Made by a program: the position numbers and the translations under genes. Source: DASWHF01 sp036393295 (GTDB taxonomy: Bacteria > Pseudomonadota > Gammaproteobacteria > Acidiferrobacterales > UBA6901). From it: a stretch of DNA of 55,203 bases. The number at the start of each line of letters is the position of its first letter. The first letter of the stretch is position 1. The notes under the pieces are model-generated. The model had not been told where the DNA came from and searched no databases. It saw only the letters and a program-made list of their open reading frames with translations. Positions 16,828 to 25,396 of the stretch are shown here, piece after piece. Location: NCBI GenBank assembly GCA_036393295.1, contig DASWHF010000162.1, forward strand, positions 1 to 55,203, in the 5' to 3' direction.

Positions 16828-17559
16828 TCAGGACTTCCGGCCGAGCAGGCTGTCGACCAGGATGCGGCCGCAGCGATCGCTGCTGTAGCGGATCATCTCC
16901 TTGAGGCGCGCGGCGTTGTTGGCCTCGAACTCGGAGACGTCGAACTTGAGCTTCTCGTCGTCCTTCCCTTCGACCAGACAGGTGTCGGCCCATATCACCT
17001 TGGAATCCCTGAGGCGGATCAGGCGTGCCTTGCCGTACAGGCCGTAGCTGTAGGTCCGCCAGCTCATGACGCCGTAGGTGGCGCCGCGCCCGGGCGTGGT
17101 GATCTCCAGCACCAGGCCGGACCGGTACTTGTCGCGGTAGGCGCCGAGATCCTCGACGACCGGCAGCGGCAGCATCTGCGATTGCACGCGCAGGCTGGTG
17201 AGGCCGCCGTCGGCCTGGAGCTTGGGCACCACGCTGTCGCGCAGCGCGACACTGGCGTCGGGCAGGCGATGTTTGCGCTCGAGCTCGTACCAGCGCGGCA
17301 GCTTGGTGGAACCGGTGGCCTGGACAAGGATACCGCCGCTCACCGCATCCGACGGCGTCATCATGTTCATCGGGCCGGACTGGTAGTGGACCACGTGTAT
17401 GACGGGGTAGTCGCGCACACTGGCGCGGTCCTCGGCGCTCATCGCGACGGTTTGGCCGCCGGCGCAGCCGGCGAGCTGTGCGACGGCCGCCAGCAACGCG
17501 GCCAGGGCGGCGACCGGCTTGAATGCGCACAACGCGGGCGATCGGGTATCCATCTTCAT
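16828..17559 (-). CDS. Putative lipoprotein, unknown function
   Basis: This 243-residue protein has a hydrophobic signal and lipobox LAGC around residues 28-31. The mature part has no motif I recognise. AGGAGAG lies nine bases before the ATG at 17559, which supports this start over a codon 51 bp upstream. It is convergent with the Asp-box lipoprotein and divergent from a fragment of that same gene, so it sits between a full and a truncated copy. It is probably anchored in the outer membrane. Confidence 0.75.
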   Translation of the reverse strand: MKMDTRSPALCAFKPVAALAALLAAVAQLAGCAGGQTVAMSAEDRASVRDYPVIHVVHYQSGPMNMMTPSDAVSGGILVQATGSTKLPRWYELERKHRLPDASVALRDSVVPKLQADGGLTSLRVQSQMLPLPVVEDLGAYRDKYRSGLVLEITTPGRGATYGVMSWRTYSYGLYGKARLIRLRDSKVIWADTCLVEGKDDEKLKFDVSEFEANNAARLKEMIRYSSDRCGRILVDSLLGRKS

Positions 17560-17645
17560 CGTCGTTCTCTCCTTTCCGGTTGGGGCTGACGGATCGGCAG
17601 CGGCGGACACTGCACCGTAAAAGTATAGACCCCGTCGCGTCGGGG

Positions 17646-17912
17646 TTGTCGGTCCCCGCCGCGGTCGGCGCGATCGCCCAGCTCACGGCGATCCGCGCCG
17701 GGCTGTTCCTGAACCCGGTCGGCGGGCCCGCCCGGCACGCGATCTACTTCCGACCGGCACTCGGCGGCACCTGGGAGCGACGCGTCATTCCGTCCACCGG
17801 CGGCCACTGCCGCCTGCAGTTTCCCGGCATCACCGGCGACGAGCTGCCGGCCGTCTGCGCGGAGCGCTATCGCAGCACCGATGGCGGGCGCAACTGGCAG
17901 CCGGAGCGTTGA
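17646..17912 (+). pseudogene. 3' fragment of a second Asp-box lipoprotein gene
   Basis: The translated fragment aligns with the last 90 residues of the 15462-16805 product. Shared blocks include GLFLNP, FRPA, WE(R/K)RV, PS, CRL(Q/E)FP, AVC and YRSTDGGR-W. No start, signal or upstream domains are present; the fragment begins right after the 5' end of the divergent lipoprotein gene. It is the remnant of a tandem duplication whose 5' part was lost. Divergence is about 50 percent, so the duplication is old. Confidence 0.8.
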
Positions 17913-18304
17913 GCCGGCGAGAGGCGGCACCGCCTCTCGTATCGGCGTACACGGCGACAACGGCATTCGTTGAGTATCGGAACTGCTCCCGGTTGCGAGC
18001 GCCGACGACCGAAACAAAGCCGGCGATACAATGCAATCGCGAGCCGGCGACGCCGTGGTGACCTGGGTATCGATCAGGCTAAACGACGCAAACCTCAATG
18101 AGAATAAGTACTTTGAGCAACGTGTTCAGGAAATTCGATAGCAGCAGCGTGGCCTTGAGTTGTGTATTTTGGAAAGATAGCGGTAAACTTTGACGCACAA
18201 CAAACGTACCTGTCGTCTGGGAATCGGGTTGCAAGGCCGGGCATCAACGCCCACCCTGACCAGCACGACAGCGCCCCGTTAACAACTACGGGAGGAGACC
18301 TGCG
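17913..18304. other. Intergenic region, about 390 bp
   Basis: This stretch has no credible open frame and is less GC-rich than its flanks, especially 18090-18210. It probably holds the promoter for the 18305 gene. I cannot fix a -35/-10 pair. GGGAGGAG at 18290-18297 is the ribosome site of the next gene. Confidence 0.6.
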
Positions 18305-18763
18305 ATGAGCCGCATACGCCAGAAGCTTACTGCCACCTTTTTGCCGGCGCTGCTATTCAGTCTCGCGCTTGCCGTGTCACCCGCATCACCGGCGGGCGGC
18401 ACGTCCGGCGACGCACGGATTGTCGAATTGATGGCGCAACTCGGCAGCAATGCGGATCGCAACGCCAAGGCGCTCAAGGAATTGCAGAACCTGATCGCCC
18501 AGCGCGAGGCACAGCCGCGGGCGAGGGGTAAATCCGGTTTGAACAGCAATCGTTGGAGCGGTACGGTCTCGGTGATTTCCGTGGATGGCCTGGACGCCCA
18601 GGGCAACATCGCCGAAGGCGGTATCGACGTTTTCCTGGAGACCGGCACGGAGCGGCTGGAGCTGTACTTCCTGGACACCGGCACCCGGCCCGAGCACGGT
18701 CGGCGACTGACGGTAGAGGGTTATCGCAGCGGCGGACGCGTGCTGGTCAAGTCGATCAAATAG
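18305..18763 (+). CDS. Secreted small protein, possibly OB-fold
   Basis: This 152-residue protein has a clear Sec signal (about 1-30, with AGG after the hydrophobic core). A helical stretch (36-65) leads into a beta-rich C-terminal half (80-152) ending GRRLTVEGYRSGGRVLVKSI. The alternating pattern with a late VxGxR segment resembles OB-fold domains; that is inference. A strong GGAGGAG site precedes the ATG. It lies 98 bp upstream of the secreted metalloprotease gene in the same direction, and the two are likely expressed together. It could be an inhibitor, chaperone or accessory factor. Confidence 0.75.
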   Translation: MSRIRQKLTATFLPALLFSLALAVSPASPAGGTSGDARIVELMAQLGSNADRNAKALKELQNLIAQREAQPRARGKSGLNSNRWSGTVSVISVDGLDAQGNIAEGGIDVFLETGTERLELYFLDTGTRPEHGRRLTVEGYRSGGRVLVKSIK

Positions 18764-18861
18764 TCTTAGCACGGCGACCGCCGTTCGCCGATCTGTCGAA
18801 AAAGGCGGGAGACGACACAAGCACCGACAAAAAGAACAAGCACCTTAGAGGGGGATAGGCC

Positions 18862-21800
18862 ATGGTCCGATCTTTCAATGCGACGGCGTTTATTGCCGGC
18901 ATGCTGCTGCTTTGCGCGCTGCCGGCTCGGGCATCGCACGATGGAGGAAGCGGCGACCCGAAGACATGTTCTCCGACCGGGCCGCAACATGCGCTGGTGA
19001 TTCCCGTCACCTATATCGACGACCCCGTCCAGAACACCACCATCACCAACCTGCAAACCCGCTATTTCGGCGCCACCAGCTCACTCAGGGACTACTGGGA
19101 CAAGACCTCCTACGGAAAGACCACGCTCGAGGGCGACGTGCATCCGTGGGTGACGGTCAATCTGTCGGGAACCGAGGTATGCAACTATTGGCAGGCCGGC
19201 AGCATGGCCCTGCAAATCGCCGCGGAAAACACTGATCTCACGCAATACGACCGGATCATTTATCACCTCGTACCGCGTACCGGCTGCGACACGCGCAGCC
19301 GCGGCACCGTCGGTTGCGGCCCGCTGTCCACGCCCGACGGCGGCATCGTCGCGTCGCAGAGTTGGAACTACTCGACGGGCCTCCCCACGATCGCGCACGA
19401 AGGCGGGCACAATATGGGTCTGTGGCACGCGGCCGCCGAGGATTACGGCACGACGGCGGCGATCGGTCCGATCGGCGTGGCTGGATCCCACTCCGAATAC
19501 GGCAACATGTTCGACACCATGGGCGGGTACGTCAGTTTCCAGGCCTCGAATTACAACGCCAACTACAAGTATCAGCTGGGAATGCTGACCGATGCCGACA
19601 TCACGCGGGTTTCGCAATCCGGCACCCACTCCGTCGAACCGCTCGGCACGCCGTTGACCGGCTCCAAGGCGCTGCGGGTGTTTCGCGGCGTGTACCTCAG
19701 TCCGGCGACCGGACCAACCAAGACGATCCGCCGGGAATACATCTGGATCGAGACCCGCAAGAATGAAGGCTACGATGCCAATCTCGATAATCGGGAACCG
19801 CTGGCGGCGACGGCCTTCGGCGGCGCCGTGTTCAATCTGCGCCGCGACACGAAGAGGGAAAGCATTTTGCTCGATCTGCACCCCGGCACCGATACCGGTG
19901 CGCGCGATCCCCTGGACGCGCCGCTGTTGGCGGGGGAAACCTTCACCGATTCTTATACGAATACCGTTTACACGCACAACGGCATTGCGGCGGACCACAG
20001 CATCTCCCTGACCGTCACGTTCGATCCGCAGCGCCAGGACCGCGACGAGGACGGCATCCCGGATGCCTTGGAGCTCGCCTACGGGACCAATCCCGACAGC
20101 GCCGACACGGACGGCGACGGCATCCCCGATTATCTCGAAGTCTGTTACGACGACAACTGCAACAGCTACAACCCCGGCGTCACCGACACCGACGCCACCA
20201 ATGCGGACACCGACGGCGACGGCATGCCCGACGGCTGGGAGGTCGCCAACAACTTGAACCCGCTGGTGAACGACGCGGGCGGGGACGCCGACGCGGACGG
20301 TCTTACCAATCTCCAGGAGTACACCTACGGGACCTTGCCGAACCGGGCCGATACCGATGGCGACGGATTGCGCGACGGCGACGAGGTGTATCTGTACAAC
20401 ACCGACCCGACCCGCTCCGACACCGACGGCGACGGCATGCCCGACGGCTGGGAGGTCGCCAACGGCACCAATCCGCGCGCGCCCGACGCCGATCTCGATC
20501 CCGACGGCGACGGGCTGACCAACGCCGAGGAATTCGCCAACAACACCAATCCGTTCAACGCCGACACCGACGGGGACGGGTTGTCCGACTACGATGAGGT
20601 GAAAATTTACCTGACCAATCCGCGGCTCGACGATACTGACAACGACGGCCTCACCGACAGAGAGGAAGTCGTACTCTACGGGACCAATCCACGCTCCAAT
20701 GTCGACACCGACAAGGACGGCATGTCCGACGATTGGGAGTCGGTGCGCGGCACCAACCCGGCAGTGGACGACGCCATGGACGACCCCGACGGTGACGGTT
20801 ATGTGAACATCGTCGAGCTGTTTGGCAGATCCCTGCCGCTGGACCCCACCTCGTTGCCGGTGTTCCGGACGCTTTACGTCGATCCCGCCAGCACCAGCGC
20901 AAAGGAGGACGGCAGCGCCGACCACCCCTACAAGACGATACAGAAGGCGATCAACGGCGCGCGCAACGGCGACATCCTGCGGCTGGCGAGCGGAACCTAC
21001 ACGCCCACGAACGTGTGGAATTCGGGCAAGTCGATCCTCATCGAGGGCCCGGCCGACCGCAGCGCCGTGATCAGCACCTACTTCATCAGCACCGAAGGAA
21101 TGCGCTGGGGAGGCTTCCGCAACCTGGCACTGGGCCTGAACGGCTTTTACTTCGGAAACAGCCGGAACATCGTCGTGGAGTCGAACCGCATCAGGCTCGG
21201 CGAGTCCCTGTGGCTCTACGACACCCGCGCCACCTTCCGCAACAACCTGATCGAGAACGGCGGCAATGCGTTGACCGGCTACTGGATCGATTACGGCGCG
21301 CACGTGGATATCATCAACGACACGATCGTCAACCTGCCCTACGGCGTGCTGTTCGAGTACTACTACAGCACGTCAACCACCCCCGGCAGCGCGAACATCC
21401 GTAACACCATCATGGTCAACACCGCCGATATCGCCGGACCGTACAGCAGTCTGTCGGTGAGTTATTCGCTGCTGAGCAAGGGGCAGTTCGCCGGCACGAA
21501 CGGCAACATCACTGGCGATCCGCGGTTCGTCGACGCGCCGAACGGCAACTACCGGTTGCGGGCGGATTCGCCGGCGATCGACGCGGGCGATCCGGCGGAC
21601 GACTACGCCCGTGAGCCGCAACCGAACGGCTGCCGCGTGAACATGGGTTCCTTCGGCAATACCGCGTATGCGACGCCGTCCAGCGCTGACGCGGACGGCG
21701 ACGGGTTGCACGACTATTGCGAGGTCCGCGCGGGCACCGACGCCAACCATCCGGACAGCGACCACGACGGTTTGTCGGACGGCCAGGAGGTGGCCGACGG

Positions 21801-22455
21801 CACCGATCCGGCGGACCTGTTCTCGCCGCGCGGCGAGGGCATGAATTTGAGCCCCGACGCCGACTTCCGCGCGTCGACGGCGGTGTTCGCGGCGGATCAG
21901 ACACTGAATGTGCTGGCCTGGAGTAACGTCCTGAACGCGACCAACATCAAGAGCGCCACCTACAGCCTGAGCAGCGCGGGCGGCGCGCTGCTGGCGAGCG
22001 GAAACTTGACCAATCATGCCGACGGCCGTTACAGCACCGCGATCGCGCTCGCGCCGCTGAACTACACGGGGGACGCCAGTATCACCGTGAGCATCCAGGA
22101 AAACGGCAAGAGGCCGCTCAAGTTCACCCAGACGCGTACGCTCACGATCAGCGGCGGCACCCCGTCGCCGGACACGCAACCGCCGAGCGTGCCGACCGGC
22201 GTGACGGCGACGGCCGGCAAGGGCAAGATCACGCTGACCTGGGACGCCTCGACCGACAATGTCGGCGTGGTCGGCTATACCGTGGCGCGCAGCTTCGAAG
22301 GCGTGGAAACGCTGATCGGGCTGGACGCCTCGTCGATCCGCTACGTCGACAGCCCCCTTGCCAAGGGCGATACGGTGAGCTACCGGGTGCGCGCGCGTGA
22401 CGCGGCCGGCAACGTCTCCGAGTACTCGGCCAGCGCGACCGCGACCGCGCGATAA
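18862..22455 (+). CDS. Large secreted zinc metalloprotease with Ca-binding, beta-helix and Fn3 modules
   Basis: This 1197-residue protein starts with a Sec signal (1-24). A metzincin-type domain follows with HEGGHNMGLWH (179-189), which fits HExxHxxGxxH, and a later FDTMGG methionine turn, as in peptidase M11/gametolysin-like and M6-like enzymes. Residues about 393-660 hold many DxDxDG thrombospondin type 3-like calcium repeats, 668-936 a right-handed beta-helix (YVDP...PYKTIQKAI), 940-990 more calcium repeats, and 1103-1197 an Fn3 domain (PPSVPTGVTATAG). The protein probably acts outside the cell on proteins or matrix and needs calcium. No LPXTG or PEP-CTERM tail is seen. Confidence 0.92.
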   Translation: MVRSFNATAFIAGMLLLCALPARASHDGGSGDPKTCSPTGPQHALVIPVTYIDDPVQNTTITNLQTRYFGATSSLRDYWDKTSYGKTTLEGDVHPWVTVNLSGTEVCNYWQAGSMALQIAAENTDLTQYDRIIYHLVPRTGCDTRSRGTVGCGPLSTPDGGIVASQSWNYSTGLPTIAHEGGHNMGLWHAAAEDYGTTAAIGPIGVAGSHSEYGNMFDTMGGYVSFQASNYNANYKYQLGMLTDADITRVSQSGTHSVEPLGTPLTGSKALRVFRGVYLSPATGPTKTIRREYIWIETRKNEGYDANLDNREPLAATAFGGAVFNLRRDTKRESILLDLHPGTDTGARDPLDAPLLAGETFTDSYTNTVYTHNGIAADHSISLTVTFDPQRQDRDEDGIPDALELAYGTNPDSADTDGDGIPDYLEVCYDDNCNSYNPGVTDTDATNADTDGDGMPDGWEVANNLNPLVNDAGGDADADGLTNLQEYTYGTLPNRADTDGDGLRDGDEVYLYNTDPTRSDTDGDGMPDGWEVANGTNPRAPDADLDPDGDGLTNAEEFANNTNPFNADTDGDGLSDYDEVKIYLTNPRLDDTDNDGLTDREEVVLYGTNPRSNVDTDKDGMSDDWESVRGTNPAVDDAMDDPDGDGYVNIVELFGRSLPLDPTSLPVFRTLYVDPASTSAKEDGSADHPYKTIQKAINGARNGDILRLASGTYTPTNVWNSGKSILIEGPADRSAVISTYFISTEGMRWGGFRNLALGLNGFYFGNSRNIVVESNRIRLGESLWLYDTRATFRNNLIENGGNALTGYWIDYGAHVDIINDTIVNLPYGVLFEYYYSTSTTPGSANIRNTIMVNTADIAGPYSSLSVSYSLLSKGQFAGTNGNITGDPRFVDAPNGNYRLRADSPAIDAGDPADDYAREPQPNGCRVNMGSFGNTAYATPSSADADGDGLHDYCEVRAGTDANHPDSDHDGLSDGQEVADGTDPADLFSPRGEGMNLSPDADFRASTAVFAADQTLNVLAWSNVLNATNIKSATYSLSSAGGALLASGNLTNHADGRYSTAIALAPLNYTGDASITVSIQENGKRPLKFTQTRTLTISGGTPSPDTQPPSVPTGVTATAGKGKITLTWDASTDNVGVVGYTVARSFEGVETLIGLDASSIRYVDSPLAKGDTVSYRVRARDAAGNVSEYSASATATAR

Positions 22456-22674
22456 AGGCGATTCAACCCCTGGAGCGCTCGCCGCCGGTGCTGCAGGTAC
22501 GGGGCCAGCTTCGCCGCGGGAAACCGGGGCAGATTCGCATGGCGCGGACGTAAGCTCTGTGCGCGGGAATGAGCCGGGCTGGGCTTTTGGGGCATGGCCG
22601 TGAACATATAATGGACCGTCCTTGGCGCCTTGAAGCATAACTCCGCGCTTCGCCGACCGCAGGACGAACCCACC

Positions 22675-23328
22675 ATGAGCGACAAGCAAATCTTCCATTA
22701 CCCCGGCACACAGGCCGACGTGCGCTGGGACGGGCGGTTGTGCATCCATGTCGCCGAGTGCGGCCGCGCCCGCAACGAGCTGTTTATCGCCGGCCGCAAG
22801 CCCTGGTGCGAGCCGGACTGCGTGTCGGTGGCGGAGGTGATCGACGTCGTCGAGCGCTGCCCAAGCGGGGCGCTGACTTACGCTATTCATGACGGCCAAC
22901 GGATAGAAGCCGCCGCAGCCGAGAATACCGTGATGGTCAGCGTCAATGGCCCGCTGTTCGTGCGCGGCGATCTGCAGATCGCGGGCGCGCCCGCGGACAT
23001 GCCGGGGTTGCGCTTTCGTGCCGCGCTGTGCCGCTGCGGCCGGTCGCGGAACAAGCCGTTCTGCGACAACAGCCACGAGGCCGCCGGCTTCCGCGACTAC
23101 GGCGCGGTCGGCGAGACCGGCCCGGGCACGGCGGCGCGCGGCGGCAAGCTCGAGATCACGCCGTCGCCGGACGGCCCGCTGCTGCTGGCGGGAAACGTCA
23201 CCGTGATCGCCGCCAGCGGCCGCGCCGCCTGGCGCGGCGACAGCGCCGCGCTGTGCCGCTGCGGCGCCTCGAACAACAAGCCGTTCTGCGACGGCAGCCA
23301 CACTCGAGTCGGCTTCAAGAGCGGCTGA
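22675..23328 (+). CDS. Fe-S protein: divergent mono-cluster domain plus two CDGSH-type domains
   Basis: This 217-residue protein begins with a divergent 4Fe-4S mono-cluster domain (CIHVAECGR...KPWCEPDC...ERCPSGAL). Two CDGSH-type zinc-finger-like 2Fe-2S motifs follow: CRCGRSRNKPFCDNSH and CRCGASNNKPFCDGSH. The first carries Asn in place of Gly, but the Cys and His ligands are kept. Such proteins are cytosolic electron or cluster carriers of unclear partner. The start at 22675 is the second in-frame ATG and gives the family-typical N-terminus MSDKQIF. It stands alone between convergent and unrelated genes. Confidence 0.88.
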   Translation: MSDKQIFHYPGTQADVRWDGRLCIHVAECGRARNELFIAGRKPWCEPDCVSVAEVIDVVERCPSGALTYAIHDGQRIEAAAAENTVMVSVNGPLFVRGDLQIAGAPADMPGLRFRAALCRCGRSRNKPFCDNSHEAAGFRDYGAVGETGPGTAARGGKLEITPSPDGPLLLAGNVTVIAASGRAAWRGDSAALCRCGASNNKPFCDGSHTRVGFKSG

Positions 23329-23380
23329 CCGCCGCGGGCGGGCTCCGGCGCCGCCGGCGCCCGACATCGCCGATCCCGGC

Positions 23381-23395
23381 GGGGCAAAATGCCCC
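23381..23395. repeat. Short hairpin of the GGGGC/GCCCC dispersed family
   Basis: GGGGC-AAAAT-GCCCC lies between convergent genes and is followed by CACCTAC, as in the longer GTAGG-hairpin repeats elsewhere in the window. It may work as a weak two-way terminator. Confidence 0.4.
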
Positions 23396-23397
23396 AC

Positions 23398-25089
23398 CTA
23401 CCCGGGAACGGAACGCGTCCTCCGTTCGAGGACGTGGCGGGTGATGCCGAGCGCGAGCTCGTGCCTGCCCAGGAACACCTTGTCGGCACCCGCGTTCTGC
23501 AGGATTCCGGCCTCCTCCTCGCTCTGGGCGTGCACGGCCGTGTCGATACCGGGGTTGAGCATGCGCGCGATCTCCAGCATCCGGCGGATCTGCAGGGTGT
23601 CGGGGATGGCGATCAGCAAGGTCCGCGCGCGCGCGACATGCGCCTGGATGAGGACCGCCGGGTCGGTGGCGTCGCCGCTCACGGCCGGCACGCCGTGCGC
23701 GCGCAGCGCCTCGACCAACTCGCGATTCTGCTCGGCCACGACGAAGGTCACGCCGTGCGCGCCCAGCATCTCGCCGATGCGCCGGCCGGTCTCGCCGTAG
23801 CCTACCAGCACGACGTGACCGGTGAGTCGCGCCGCGTCGATCGTCATCGGCAGCTCGGCAAGCGGATCGCCGGAGCGCTCGAGGCGGCGCGCCAGCTTCG
23901 AGCGCGCGCGTACCCAGGCCTGCGCCGGCTCGATCGCGGTGAACACCAGCGGATTGAGCGCGATCGAGATCAACGCGCCGGCCAGCACCAGGCTGTGACC
24001 GTCGACCGACAGCAGGCCGAGCGACACGCCGAGGCCCGCCAGGATGAACGAGAACTCGCCGATCTGCGCCAGGCTCGCCGACACCGTGAGCGCGGTGTTG
24101 AGCGGATAGCGGAAGGCGAGCACCAGGAGGAAAGCGGCCAGCGACTTGCCGAAGACGATAATGGCCACGACCACCAGCACCCGCAACGGCTCGTCGACGA
24201 TGATCTGCGGGTCGAACAGCATGCCGACCGAGACGAAGAACAACACGGAAAACGCGTCGCGCAGCGGCAGGGACTCCTGCGCGGCGCGGAAACTGAGCGG
24301 CGACTCGCGCATCACGACGCCGGCGAAGAAGGCGCCGAGCGCGAACGACATGCCGAACAGCGCCGCCGAGCCGTAGGCGATGCCGACCGCCGCCGCGATG
24401 ACGCACAGGGTGAACAGCTCGCGGGAGTTCGTCCGTGCCACCTGCCAGAGCAGCCAGGGGAACAGGCGCCGGCCGACGATCAGCATGAGCGCGATGAAGG
24501 CCGCGACCTGGACCAGCGTCAGCGCCAGGGTCGCCAGGAGGCCGCGGTCGGCGGTGCCTCCGGCGAGCCAGCCGGCGAGCGGCGGGAGCATGATCAGGAC
24601 CAGGACCATGACCAGGTCCTCCACCACCAGCCAGCCGATCGCGATGCGGCCGTTGACCGAGTCCAGCACGCCGCGATTCTCCAGCGCCCGCAGCAGCACG
24701 ATCGTGCTCGCCACCGACAGCGCCAGGCCGAAGACGACGCCGGCACCGAGGCCCCAACCCCACAGCGCGCTGACCGCCATGCCGAGCGCCGTCGCCACCG
24801 CGATCTGCGCGACCGCGCCGGGCAGCGCGACGCGCCGCACCGCCCACAAATCGTTGATCGAGAAATGCAGCCCGACGCCGAACATCAGCAGCATCACGCC
24901 GATCTCGGCGAGCTGGCGCGCCAGTTCGACATCGGCGACGAAACCGGGCGTCGCGGGGCCGAGGACGATGCCGGCGACCAGGTAGCCGACCAGCGCCGGC
25001 AGCCGCAGGCGCGTGGCGACGAATCCCAGGATCAGCGCGAGGCCGAGACCGGCGGCGATGGTGGTGATGAGGGCGACGCTGTGCGGCAA
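23398..25089 (-). CDS. CPA2 cation/proton antiporter with RCK_N domain (YbaL-like)
   Basis: This 563-residue protein has about twelve membrane helices typical of monovalent cation:proton antiporter-2 proteins, including the VVEDL aspartate in the transport core. A cytoplasmic RCK_N (TrkA-N) nucleotide-binding domain follows with GYGETGR. There is no separate RCK_C domain, as in YbaL. The protein probably exports K+ in exchange for H+ under NAD(H) or similar control; that is family knowledge. It is convergent with the Fe-S protein gene and stands as a single gene. Confidence 0.92.
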   Translation of the reverse strand: MPHSVALITTIAAGLGLALILGFVATRLRLPALVGYLVAGIVLGPATPGFVADVELARQLAEIGVMLLMFGVGLHFSINDLWAVRRVALPGAVAQIAVATALGMAVSALWGWGLGAGVVFGLALSVASTIVLLRALENRGVLDSVNGRIAIGWLVVEDLVMVLVLIMLPPLAGWLAGGTADRGLLATLALTLVQVAAFIALMLIVGRRLFPWLLWQVARTNSRELFTLCVIAAAVGIAYGSAALFGMSFALGAFFAGVVMRESPLSFRAAQESLPLRDAFSVLFFVSVGMLFDPQIIVDEPLRVLVVVAIIVFGKSLAAFLLVLAFRYPLNTALTVSASLAQIGEFSFILAGLGVSLGLLSVDGHSLVLAGALISIALNPLVFTAIEPAQAWVRARSKLARRLERSGDPLAELPMTIDAARLTGHVVLVGYGETGRRIGEMLGAHGVTFVVAEQNRELVEALRAHGVPAVSGDATDPAVLIQAHVARARTLLIAIPDTLQIRRMLEIARMLNPGIDTAVHAQSEEEAGILQNAGADKVFLGRHELALGITRHVLERRTRSVPG

Positions 25090-25396
25090 GTGCCTGTCTC
25101 CGGCGCGGGTCCTGGGTGGCGGTCAATCGGCAGCCTGGGCCGCGCGCACCCGGCCGGGCGCGCGCCCGGTCCGGGGTCGTGCCGGTCAATCCGCGAGCGA
25201 TGAAAAACGCCAGTTGAAGACTAGCAAGGGTTGTGCCCCGGTGTCACGGGGTAGTCAGTCGCCGCGCGCGGTTCGCTCGCGCGCGGCGCGAACTTCGTGA
25301 CCGCTCCGGCACGTTAGCAACGAGCGCTTGCGCGAGACCGTGCTTCGCGTCCAGAATGTCCCGCGGCGACAATAGTAAAAACAGGGAGGCTCCTTC
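25090..25396. other. Intergenic region with a GC-rich hairpin
   Basis: This 307-bp gap between divergent genes has no credible gene. It contains a perfect 11-bp stem CGCCGCGCGCG (25260-25270) and its complement (25278-25288) around a GTTCGCT loop. The hairpin has no T-tract. AGGGAGG ahead of 25397 is the ribosome site of the patatin gene. Confidence 0.6.

Noticed and set aside
20050..20800. Short DNA repeats with GACACCGACGGCGACGG
   Set aside because: They encode DxDxDG calcium-binding repeats and are not a CRISPR or a mobile array.
19081..21303. Long open frame antisense to the metalloprotease gene
   Set aside because: It mirrors the high-GC codon pattern of the real plus-strand gene, gives a Val/Gly-rich protein without motifs, and the plus strand has clear protease, repeat and Fn3 domains.
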